From NCBI GenBank assembly GCA_043228905.1, contig JBHGNT010000011.1:17608001-17672000 (forward strand): a DNA stretch of 64,000 nucleotides. The letters are read 5' to 3'. Under the pieces are notes generated by a model. That model was not told where the DNA came from, did not search any database, and worked only from the letters and a program-made list of their open reading frames with translations. Numbering within the stretch: position 1 is the stretch's first letter; each line of letters begins with the position of its first letter. Below are positions 22,735 through 33,066 of this stretch, piece by piece. The DNA is from Azolla caroliniana (taxonomy: Eukaryota; Polypodiophyta). The position numbers and the translations under genes were made by a program.

Positions 22735-25700
22735 TTGATGGCATCAACATCCGGCTCGTCAGAAATGAGTCTACGAAAGTTCGATGGATCGAACTTCAAC
22801 TTCTGGAAGGAGCAAATGCAGGACTATCTCATAGTCAAGGGGCAAATCGATCCCATCGAAAATGAAGAACCTCCAGAAGGATACAAACCAATTGAGTGGC
22901 AGAAGCTGGACAGGATCGTCCGCGCCACGATTCGGATGCACCTATCGGAATCGGTATACTTTAAGGTGCAATCGTGTACGACAACATTCGAATTGTGGAA
23001 AACACTGTCGGACACCTACGAAAAGAAGGTCGCTGCAACGAAGATGTTTCTGATCCGGCGCCTCTACAACTTGCGGATGAAAGAATCAGATTCGGTTCAA
23101 GCACATCTCAATGAGTATGAAAGCATAAGCTCCCAAATCTCATCTCAGGGGACGACAATCGAGGATGAACTCAGAGCAATGATACTCATGAGCAGCCTTC
23201 CCTCATCATGGGAAACTTTCGTCACAACCGTGTGCAACGCGTCAACCACGGCTGTTAAATACTCCGAAGTCACGAGCGCAATCCTGACCGAAGCAGCTCG
23301 GAGAAAGTCTTTCGCCAAAGACTCAACAGACGACGCTTATGTAGTACAAGGTTCGACAGACCGATCGAACATACGAGGAAGAGATTCCTCACGGCAGCCG
23401 AACAATCAGCGAAGACGGAGCTAGTCACGGGATAATCGAATCTGCAACTATTGCAAGAAACCCGGACACATCAAAGCCGACTGCCGCGCACTCAAGAACA
23501 AGAACGACAAGTCCCAGAAATCAGACAAGAAGAGTGGCCGGCATGAGGAGATCAATTACGTCAGCTTCTCAGCTGATGTGCTACCAAACGACCCGAATAT
23601 ACTATCAATCGAAAATCCAGTCGGATCAGAAGTTCTGCTCACGACTGAAGAATCGAGCACATGGCTCTTAGATTCGGGCGCGTCATTTCACGTGACTCCT
23701 CATCGATCCCAATTTCGGCAATATACAATCCGTCACTCCGACTCAGTTCGAGTCGGCAACTCGCAACACTGTGACATCATTGGAATCGGCACAGTAGAGC
23801 TCAACCTTGCAGGTGGCTCTACACTTGTACTTCACAATGTCCGACATGTACCCGAGCTCTCAAGGCCATTGATCTCAGTCGGACAACTAGATGAAGACGG
23901 CATTCGTGTTGGTTTTTCTTCGGGAGGGTGGACACTCCACAGGGGGAACCTCCTGCTTGCTAGAGGACCCAAGATACACTCACTGTATCCGTTACATGTT
24001 ACGCTCAGAGAGGGTAACCTGTTTTTGGTGGATATTCCTGTGTCATCACTATGGCACAGAAGATTAGGACACCTCAGCAAGGCCGGCATCACGCACCTAT
24101 CTAGAGCCGGATACATCCCTAAACTCTCGTTCTCGGACCATCAATTCTGCGAACATTGCCAGTATGGCAAACAAGCAGCCGCATCACACCCGACATCAGC
24201 ACCAAGAGAAACGAGACCTCTCGATTTAGTCCACTCGGACGTCTGTGGCCCAATGCCACATCAGTCTCTCGGCGGTGCCTCTTACTTCGTCAGTTTTATT
24301 GACGATTCGACTCGAAAGGTGTGGGCTTATCCAATTCGCACCAAAGATCGTGTCTTCTCGATCTTCTCCGATTGGCTCGCTATGGTAGAAAATCAAACTG
24401 ACCGAAAACTGAAATGCTTTCGGACCGACAATGGGGGAGAGTTCAAATCAGAAGAATTCGTCAAATTCTGCCGACAACGCGGCATCCGACGTGAATTTAC
24501 GGCACCACACAGTCCGGAGCAAAACGGGATTGCAGAATGCATGAATCGGACAATCCAAGAACGGATAGTTTCCATGCTCCAACACTCCGGACTGTCGGAT
24601 GGCTTCTGGGCAGAGGCTCTACTCACGGCAGTACACATAATCAATATGTCGCCAAGCAGACCTCTAGGACTTCAAATTCCTCAGGAACTATGGATCGGCA
24701 GTAAGCCGAATTACGACAAGCTGAGGATCTTCGGATGCGAGGCGTACGCCCTTATTCCGAAAGATGATCGCCGAAAACTTGCACCTCGGTCCAGGAAATG
24801 CATTTTCCTTGGATATGGATCAGACGGCGAAATGGGATACCGACTCTGGGACCCTGAACGCAGACAAATCGTTCGAAGTTCGGACGTTGTGTTCAACGAG
24901 TCGGCTATGAATCCATCAGTCGAAACACCGATCGAAGTCCGAAGGGTAACATTTTCCGATGTGCCGACCCTTCAAGAAGGCCCCGCTCTTAACACACGGT
25001 CAGCTTCATGGGTAGTTGAACCTTACACTACCGACTCGGACAACTCTGACTCGGCACAGTAGAATAATTCGCTTTCGGACCATCCGACCTCGATACCCGA
25101 TACGACCAGTCCAATCATACCTCGACGATCCGAGAGACTGTCGCAACCTCCGGAGAGGTATTCTCCTGGAATTTTCTTCACCGACGCCGGCGAACCGACG
25201 TCTTACGAAGAAGCATCGACATCTGTCGATTCAGCCACCTGGCATCTGGCGATGGAGTCGGAAATGCACTCCATTCGGGCAAACAAGACTTGGGATCTGG
25301 TCGAATTACCTAAGAATCGACGTGCTCTTCCTTGCAAGTGGGTTTATCGACTAAAAGAGACGTCTGATTCGACCACCCCAAAGTACAAGGCCAGATTAGT
25401 TGCGAAGGGCTTCCGACAAGAATATGGCGTCGACTTCGACGAGATTTTTTCACCAGTGGTGAAAATGACAACCCTTCGTTTTCTACTCGACGTAGTGGCA
25501 GCCGACAACTTGGAGCTGATTAAGCTAGATGTCAAAACAGCCTTCCTCCATGGTGATCTTGAAGAGGAAATTTATATGGAGCAGCCAAAAGGCTTCGTGG
25601 CAACTGGCCAAGAACATCTAGTCTGCCGACTCAGGAAGAGTCTATACGGCCTCAAACAGGCACCGCGACAATGGTACAAGAAGTTCGACGACTTCATCCA

Positions 25701-26769
25701 ATCAATCGGCTTCTCAAAAAGCGATGAGGACCATTGTCTTTTTACCAACACAGCTCAAGATGGATCACCCATCTTCCTCATCATTTACGTGGACGACATG
25801 CTCATTTCTGGACGCCACGCGGGCGAACTTGCCGATCTCATTCGGCAATTGCGATTGAAGTTTGCCATGAAGGACCTCGGTCCGGCACGACACATACTTG
25901 GCATGAAGATTAGTCGGCATCGCGATAAACGACATCTTTTTTTGTCTCAGACCGACTATATCGGACGTGTCTTGGAACGCTTCAACATGCAATCAGCCAA
26001 ATCTGCTTCAACCCCGCTCCCCATGAATCTTCGGCTCTCTCAGCGAGACTGCCCGACATCCGGTCCGGAGGGGGAAGATATGAAGTCGGTACCGTATGCA
26101 CCGGCAGTCGGCTCCCTTATGTACCTGATGGTCGCGACACGGCCTGATATTTCTCATGCCGTAGGAGTCGTTAGCAGATTTATGCACAATCCTGGCCGAT
26201 CGCATTGGAACGCAGTCAAGCATGTGTTCAAATATCTGGCTGGCACAAAAGACCACGGCATTCTTTTCGGTCCGAACTCAACCTCAGGCGTAGTCGGTTA
26301 CACCGACTCGGACTTCGCCGGCTGTATAGACAGTCGAAAATCAACAACTGGATACTGCTTCAAATTCGGCAATGGAGCAATTTCGTGGAAGTCGAAACTT
26401 CAGGAGTGCACAACGACCTCAACGACCGAAGCAGAATATGTAGCTGCGTCCGACGCTGCAAAAGAAGCTTTGTGGCTCGGCCGGCTGGCGCACACGTTTC
26501 GACAAGTCGACCATGACTCGGCCCCAGTTGTCTATAGCGACAGTCAAGGTGCTGTTGCCTTGTCGAAAAATCCGGTTCACCACAACGCCTCCAAACATAT
26601 CGGCGTTCGATATCACTTCGTTCGGGACTGCGTCATTTCAGGGAAAATCGGTCTAGAGAAAATATCCACAACCGACAATGTCGCAGATGGAATGACCAAG
26701 TGTCTTTCGGCAGACCGCTTTCGGTCCCTTCGGCATCAGATGGGCGTAACAACAAACCAGTCCGGTTAG
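22735..26769 (+). pseudogene. Copia gag-pol with two amber codons (plus copy)
   Basis: One frame from ATG 22735 to stop 26767-26769, about 1344 codons, broken only by TAG at 23422 and 25060. Both stand where the related minus copy has CAG. Domains are gag, CCHC (CNYCKKPGHIKADC), protease (WLLDSGASFH), integrase (DNGGEFKSEEF), reverse transcriptase (IYVDDMLISG) and RNase H (YTDSDFAG, TEAEYVAASDA, YSDSQGA). The fourth RNase H acidic residue is changed: HIGVRYHF here, HIDVRYHF in the minus copy. It has six extra residues after the zinc knuckle. The first stop precedes the knuckle, so only the capsid part could be made without readthrough. Confidence 0.92.
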
Positions 26770-26944
26770 AGCCGGACACAGCGCAGGATGGTTTCAGACA
26801 ACCGACATCAGTTCCTTAATGATCGGCTTCAACTCTTCCGACCCGACCAGTCCGACCTTCTGCCTTCGGACCCTGCCGACTCGAACAAAACTGATATGTC
26901 CGAGAACCTAGGTTTATACCTGTAATCTTAGATAACCCATGTAT

Positions 26945-26962
26945 ACGCCCATTACGGGGGAG
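26945..26962 (+). other. Copia (plus copy) polypurine tract region
   Basis: The sequence ends in acgggggag directly before the TG of the 3' LTR. The minus copy has the same sequence. Confidence 0.75.
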
Positions 26963-27264
26963 TGTCGAATACAAGTGTATAATGGACGTATTCACACTAT
27001 CCCTTTGTATAGCTCAAGTTTGGGCCATTTGTGTAATTAGCATAAATGGTAGTTGCCCTAAGTTTGTCACTATATAAAGTGACCTAGTAACCTTTTTGTA
27101 AGGTTGGTTGTATTATTGTTTCTATTGAATAGAAAGAGTCTTTTGTGCCTCCTCTCTCTCTCTCTTTCTATCTCTGTGCACGATCTTGGAAACTGTCATA
27201 CGCAGGTACTCAACCCCAATCGAATGCTACTTGATCTTCCGCATTGACGGCCTTGTCTTCAACA
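26963..27264 (+). repeat. Copia (plus copy) 3' LTR
   Basis: 302 bases, apparently identical to 21765-22066, followed by the target duplication catcc. Confidence 0.95.
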
Positions 27265-27367
27265 CATCCCTCTCCCTACATAGGCATATGATAGGTAGAG
27301 GAGTCTAAGAAGTGTTGTAACTAAGTGGATTTTACATACAATTAATATAATTGTGTGCTTTTACCAA

Positions 27368-27387
27368 GAGAGAGAGAGAGAGAGAGA

Positions 27388-27435
<48 letters not shown>

Positions 27436-27446
27436 GAGAGAGAGAA
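27368..27446. repeat. (GA)n(CA)n(GA)n compound microsatellite
   Basis: GA repeats to 27388, CA repeats to about 27433, then GA repeats. It joins the 3' end of the truncated LINE on its left to the 5' side of the fuller LINE on its right. Confidence 0.95.
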
Positions 27447-27655
27447 AACGCAAAGTTCAGAGATGTTGGAGAAGGGCAAACACTAATTTTGATGTATCTT
27501 CTTGTTACAGTGTCCGTTTCCTTTGTTCTTTAGCTCGTTTCGAAGCCTGCACATAGAGCTTTCTAAAGAGTATCTGCACGTATCATTTGGAGGTCTTGGT
27601 AGAACGTTACGAGTAAAAATTCTATTCGATTGCATGCATCTCATGATCGCTTGCT

Positions 27656-29068
27656 TTGATTCCTTCTCCAACACAATTACTTGTAAGTGAACTCTCTCCT
27701 ATTTCTTGTCATATGGATGGTAGTGTTTTCATGAATATGGATGAGTCTCCAAATTCTTCAAAGGATGCGTGCATGGTTGAGTCAGTATCAAGCCCAAGAG
27801 GGGATGGTAAAAGAAAACGATGTATTGGAGATAATAGTAATGACATGTCTTATGTTGATGCAATGCGACAAGATGATATTGAGAAAGATGATAGTCATTG
27901 GGAACATTTAAGATGCATGTCAAATATATTAATGGAAGATTGTATAAGGGAGAATGTGAAAGTTGCTGAGGAGTTTGTTGACAATGAAGTGGCTAAGGTA
28001 GAAATAGACAATAAGGAGTTTTTGGGATCATTTGCTAATTTTTGTGATAAAGAGGTCATATTGTTTTTCACGGGAAAGATACCTTTCCTTTGGAGGGTCA
28101 AACAATGGTTACGTGGGATTTTACAAGCTGATTGTGTTCAGGATGTTTATGCTGGTCCTCGTGGATTTTATGAGGTTGTTTTGGTATCACAAGAGTATAA
28201 AGAGAAATTACTCAATAAATTGCCAGTTTTTTATGAGAAAAGTTTGGTTCCTATTGTTCCGTGGAGACCATTAGTGGAATACCAAGATATATTAAAGCAA
28301 GAGTGTCCCGTATGGGTTGAGGTAGAGTGCACATATTCAGTGGTTTGGCCAATATTACGGTCAGCGATGGAAAAGTTGGGAAAGATCTTGGTGCCTCCTA
28401 GTGCTAATGCTCAAAATCGATATCGGATGTGTATTCTTTGGAATACTGCTATAAAGAGGCCAAGTTGTTTACAGATTGCATGTTCTGGTATGTCACCTAT
28501 GTATTTTCGGCTTAAATGGGGTACATTTGCAGGACATTGTTTCCATTGTGGTGTGTTGGGGCATTTTATGGCTGAATGTCCTCAAAAAAGAAATAATGTA
28601 GTGGAAGTGGTACATGAAGATCCTACAACTCATGATCAGATTCAAGATTTGACAATTTTAGAGCAAACAAAGGAACCACAAATTTTGAATGAGAAGGATG
28701 GAAAGACTCTAGAGGATGAAGGACAATGGTCAATAGTTTCTGGAAAGATAAAGAAGTCTAATAAAAATGTTGGGCATAATGTATCTATGGAGAAGGTCAC
28801 ACCAACACATCCCACGCGGAATAAACCATGGGCTCGTCAAGAGGACTATCCAAAGAAATTATCTTTTGATAATAAAGGTAATTTGTATGTTCCTTGGAAT
28901 AAACGGAAATCGGTGCCTCGTTCACATGAGGAGCCATTGGGGTCTGGAGTTTTGCATTCCCATAGTAATTCATATGCAATCTTAGGGGATTTATTTCAGG
29001 ATATGGTAGAAACATTAGCAGTGAAGGAGAAGGAGATTTCTCAAATAAAAGGAAAAAATAAAGTATGA
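27656..29068 (+). CDS. LINE ORF1 protein (RNA-binding, CCHC)
   Basis: 470 residues, uninterrupted. Residues about 130-285 follow the DUF4283-like domain of plant LINE ORF1 proteins (ILFFTGKIPFLWRVKQWL, then VPWRPL and CPVWVEV). A CCHC knuckle HCFHCGVLGHFMAECP lies at about 294-309. Upstream is an acidic, Ser-rich region with KRKR at about 52-55. ORF1 of plant L1 elements binds element RNA in ribonucleoprotein particles. The stop overlaps the ORF2 start (ATGA at 29065-29068). The first in-frame ATG (27656) is used; one further on (27716) could also serve. Confidence 0.85.
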   Translation: MIPSPTQLLVSELSPISCHMDGSVFMNMDESPNSSKDACMVESVSSPRGDGKRKRCIGDNSNDMSYVDAMRQDDIEKDDSHWEHLRCMSNILMEDCIRENVKVAEEFVDNEVAKVEIDNKEFLGSFANFCDKEVILFFTGKIPFLWRVKQWLRGILQADCVQDVYAGPRGFYEVVLVSQEYKEKLLNKLPVFYEKSLVPIVPWRPLVEYQDILKQECPVWVEVECTYSVVWPILRSAMEKLGKILVPPSANAQNRYRMCILWNTAIKRPSCLQIACSGMSPMYFRLKWGTFAGHCFHCGVLGHFMAECPQKRNNVVEVVHEDPTTHDQIQDLTILEQTKEPQILNEKDGKTLEDEGQWSIVSGKIKKSNKNVGHNVSMEKVTPTHPTRNKPWARQEDYPKKLSFDNKGNLYVPWNKRKSVPRSHEEPLGSGVLHSHSNSYAILGDLFQDMVETLAVKEKEISQIKGKNKV

Positions 29069-32000
29069 AGATCACCACATGGAATGTGAGGGGATTGTGT
29101 TCTAGATTTAGAATGCATGAGGTTTGGAGGATTGTGTTAAGTGAGCAATGGGATGTTTTATGTGCAATAGAGCATAAAGATCATCAGAATGCTGGTTTAA
29201 TTAGTTATTCTAAGGGTTATACATTATGTTATGCTGGCAAGGTTCATGGGGATTATTCTGGGATTGTCATGTTTATAAGAGATAAATTTCACCCAAAAGT
29301 AGTTGTTTCAGATGAATTTGGAAGATTTATTGTGGTAGAGATATGTTATGAAGGGCAAGCTATTTGGTTAGTTGGTGTGTATTCATCAAATGTTTCACAA
29401 GAACGAAAGTTGTTATGGAGATCTCTAAACTCAGTGCTTCATAATGGTAGACCGGGTTTATTGATGGGAGATTTTAATGTTTGTTGTGAGACAGATCAAT
29501 CAACATCTATCCACTCTATTATGGATGGACCAGAGGCTCAAGAATGAGGAGATTTTGAGACTGAAGTCATGTTAAGGGATGTATGGAAATGGATCAAGGG
29601 AGATGAACCTGGTTATACCTTTCAATCGGCTTAATATAAGGATACTTGGAGTAGGTTGGATCGAATGTATGTAATGCATACCGAAGGTTTTTTACCAGAG
29701 ATTTTGGATATTTCAGTGTCTTATGGGTCAATTATATCATATCATTTCCCATTAATTTTTGAGTTCAATCACCACTCAATTAGAGGTTTTCATGAGTTTT
29801 TAGGAAAACCACCGTTGATTTTTAATTCATCATTTTTGGATCATGAGGTCTTCCATGCCTATATGTGTCAATTGATTGATGCATTTGCCTATCGTGTTCA
29901 ATTTGATGGGTATGAAGCGTGGGAAGTATTTGTTGCAAATATTCAGAGGTTAACTAGATATTATGGAATTCACCATGCTTTTAAAAGGAGAAAGAAATTA
30001 AGTCTCCTAGTTAATTTGCTTGATAAATGCAACTCATTGTTAACTTATTGGCCAACAGATGTAGAGTTGATGGGATATCAAGAGGTATTAATTTCTGCGA
30101 TGCATGAACTAACGGCAAAAAATTATCAACATGCTAGACTACATCGTCTAAGACAAGAAGTGGATGATGCTAATTGTCAATCACATAAGTTTTTCCATGA
30201 CCTTCATGAATCACATGCACGGCATAATGTGGTAAGGTTAGAGGAAAATGGTATCATGTGTTCCGATCCTCAAGAAATTGTGAAGAAATGCATAGAATAT
30301 TATACACAATTGTTGGATGTACAAGTGTGTATCGATGATAATGTTAAAAAGGATAGAGATGTATTTTTTAATGGAGTGAAAAATCATGTATCGCATGATG
30401 TGGCAGAATCATTAGATGCTAATATTTCAGAGGATGAGGCGGAACATGTCATGTCACATCTTGCTAATGATAAGAGTCCTGGGTCGGATGGATTAACACA
30501 TGAACTCTTTAAGAAATATGTGATTAAGTTGAAGGGGCCTTTTACGATTTTATTTCAGAAGGTGTGGACATCAGGGGAAATGCCTCATTCTTGGAAGATT
30601 GGTTTGATCAAGCTTTTGCCGAAGGTGCCTTCTCCATCTTCCTTTGCTCAATGGAGGCGTATTTCATTGATGGGGGGAATGTACAAGATTTTTGCAAAAG
30701 TGATGGCCAATAGGTTGCATAAGGTTTTACCTTCTATTATTCATAATGCTCAATATGGGTTTTTAGCAAAAAGAGACATTTTACATAATATTTTAAATGT
30801 TCAAATGGCAATTGACTATGCAAAGGAGTCTAAACAAGAATTAGTGTTGCTACAATTGGATATCGAAAAAGCCTATGATAATGTGGATTGGTCATTTATA
30901 AATCAATTGATGTCTCATATTGGTTTTGGTGATCGTATGTCTAAGTTGATATACACATTAGGGGAGGGTTCGGTTTCACATGTGATGTTTAATGGAGGAG
31001 TAACCCAACCGATTTCTATTCGCAGGTCAGTTAGACAAGGATGCCCAGTAAGCCCTTTACTATTCACTATTGTGACACATCCTATTCTTGTTAAGTTACA
31101 CAATATGGTTATGGGGGAAGAATTGCTTGGACTAAGGTTGCCATCAGGGAAGCCATGTATTGTTCAAGCTCTCGCAGATGACCATATTATGTTTTTGGCA
31201 CCTAATCGGGAAAATATTAGTAAGACAAGAGATGTGTGGGAATTGTTTTCAAATGCTTCGGGGTTGAGAATTAATATACATAAATATGTCCTCATTTCAT
31301 GTACAGAACAAGATGTGTTAGGGTTGGGGTGGTCAGGAAGGATAGTACATCATGGTATGATTTGTCGTCATCTTGGATATCCAATTGGGGTGGAAGTTTC
31401 TCATGTGAAACTTATTGAGTGGGTATCCAAAAGGTTGGAGGATAAGTTTATGTATTGGAGGTCTCAATTTTGGCCTTTTCATGTACGACTTAAGGTGGTC
31501 CAATCGATTATGGTCTCTATGGTATCTTATTATCTTCCTTTGCTCCCATGGTCAAAGAAAGCTCTTGAAATGTTGTCACACTCGATGCGAATGTTGTTAT
31601 GGAAAAGAAAAGGGAAAAGTGCCTTGTCATGGTTGGCATGGGATCATGTTTGTACTCCGAAGCATCTTGGTGGGGCATCAATATTGAATCTATATGAGCA
31701 TATGGTGGCTCGTCGATTTACTTTCATTCGATTCATGTTTGAAGGTGTACAACCTTGGACAGAAATGGTGGCATACTTTATAGAGAAGAATGGAATAAAG
31801 CTTGGAAACATGAAGGTTGAAGCGAATTGGTGGAATGTAATTAATTCTGACAGGGATGTCAAATGTACAGGGTCTATGATAGTTAATCATTTGTTGACAT
31901 CTTGGCAAAGTATGTTGGATTTTGTGGAATGGCATCCCCCACAAGAAAGGGGATGTGCCAATTCATTACAAATGGAGGTTTTGGCAACATCAAGGTTGTT

Positions 32001-32916
32001 GAGGTGGGAAGGTAAATAAATTCTTAACCTTCAATTTAATCAGATGGCTAGATTGGGTTTGGTAAGAGTTAAGGATGGTGTGTTGGTTTCACAAAGAAGA
32101 TTAATGGCTTTTCGAACAATAAGATCAACATTTCGTATTCCAAAAGGTTACAACTTTATTTGGGATAAGTTGCAACAAACACTATCTTCGCATGAGCCAA
32201 TTCCTGATTTAGATGGGCGATCTCAAGAGCTTGATTGGAGGTTTGTTGGAAATAAGAGATTGACTATGATCTCAACGAATGTTGCTTATCACAAGTTGAT
32301 TGACAAACATAAGTGGTTGGAAGAAAGGGTTATAAAGATATGGGGTTTTCATAAGCCCATTACTTGGTGGTTTCATGTGATCAAGGCAGGTTGGTGTTCT
32401 CGATTGATGCTACGAGCCAAGGTATTTATTTGGAGAGTTATGGTTGGAGCTTTACCATTAGGGGATGCATTAAAAAGAAGAAACATTACTAAAGGATTGT
32501 GTTTCTTTTGTTCGGTGGAATTGGAACATAGTAGGCATCGATTTATTTCATGCCCGATGGCAAGGATGGTTTGGAGGTGTATCAGTTTAGTGTGGATGTC
32601 TCTAACAGGAGTAAGTCTATCTTCCTTCAGTTGGGTTTTTGCACATATGGAGAACAATGAATCGATGCCTCATTTTCAAATTATTTTTGAGTTCTTGAGG
32701 TATTGGGGGCTATGGTTCAATTAGAATATGCGGAATGCCTTCATTTTTTATTCGCAAGTTGGGGTGAGAAAATATGTTCTTAAGTTAAAAGGGCTTCTTT
32801 TGTGGCAATTGACAGTGCTAGAGAAGTCACAAAATCTCAACCAAGAAGAGAGAGAACTCTGCAAGGTCACATATCATCATATTCGCCATTTGAATTGGTG
32901 TGTAGGGTGGCATTGA
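29065..32916 (+). pseudogene. LINE ORF2: endonuclease, reverse transcriptase, zinc-binding domain
   Basis: A single frame of 1284 codons with four stops: TGA 29545, TAA 29632, TAA 32017 and TAG 32722. The endonuclease begins KITTWNVRGL and includes LLMGDFNVC and SRLDRMYV. The reverse transcriptase has LANDKSPGSDGLTHELFK, LQLDIEKAYDNVDWSF, RQGCPVSPLLF and ALADDHIMFL. The zinc-binding region has CFFCSVELEHSRHRFISCP near 32510-32560. Comparison with related LINE text suggests the stops replace Trp, Gln, Gln and Trp codons, each by one transition. There are no frameshifts, so the copy is young but inactive as read. Confidence 0.9.
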
Positions 32917-32992
32917 GTTTGGTGTCGTAGTTTTCTTTAGATCCCTAGATAGAAGGGGTTCTATAGTTTGTTGTAAGTTAGTCATGGTGGTG

Positions 32993-33030
32993 TTTTTTCT
33001 TTCGTAATGAAAGCCATTATTTACGAAAAG

Positions 33031-33062
<32 letters not shown>
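32993..33062 (+). other. LINE 3' stem-loop and (GA)n tail
   Basis: TTTTCTTTCGTAA (32995-33007) can pair with TTACGAAAAGAAAA (33021-33034) with one bulged base, leaving a 13-base loop. A (GA)n run follows directly (33036-33062). Terminal stem-loops of this kind are bound by the reverse transcriptase in some LINEs. That role here is inference. Confidence 0.55.

Positions 33063-33066
<4 letters not shown>

Larger units (their letters stand above)
21765..27264 (+). mobile_element. Copia element (plus copy), complete, very recent
   Basis: 5500 bases with two 302-bp LTRs (21765-22066 and 26963-27264) that appear identical by eye, and a 5-bp target duplication catcc (21760-21764 and 27265-27269). 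Primer-binding site, gag-pol frame and polypurine tract are all present. It shares most of its polyprotein with the element at 50319-55807 but has two amber codons. It is more GC- and CpG-rich than the surrounding DNA, consistent with recent arrival. The host sequence is the LINE starting at 20037. Confidence 0.95.
20037..27367 (+). mobile_element. 5'-truncated LINE, interrupted by a Copia element
   Basis: LINE sequence occupies about 20037-21764 and 27270-27367. It begins abruptly at the reverse-transcriptase ALADD motif and ends in ttttaccaa followed by GA repeats. The intervening 5.5 kb is the Copia element with target duplication catcc. The coding part is related to the fuller LINE at 29065-32916. 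Confidence 0.75.
27447..33062 (+). mobile_element. Near full-length L1-type LINE
   Basis: Two ORFs (ORF1 27656-29068, ORF2 29065-32916), a short 5' leader, a 3' UTR with a stem-loop and a (GA)n tail. Coding capacity is complete apart from four stop codons in ORF2. The 5' border is not sharply defined because the element abuts a microsatellite, and no target duplication was identified. Confidence 0.8.
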
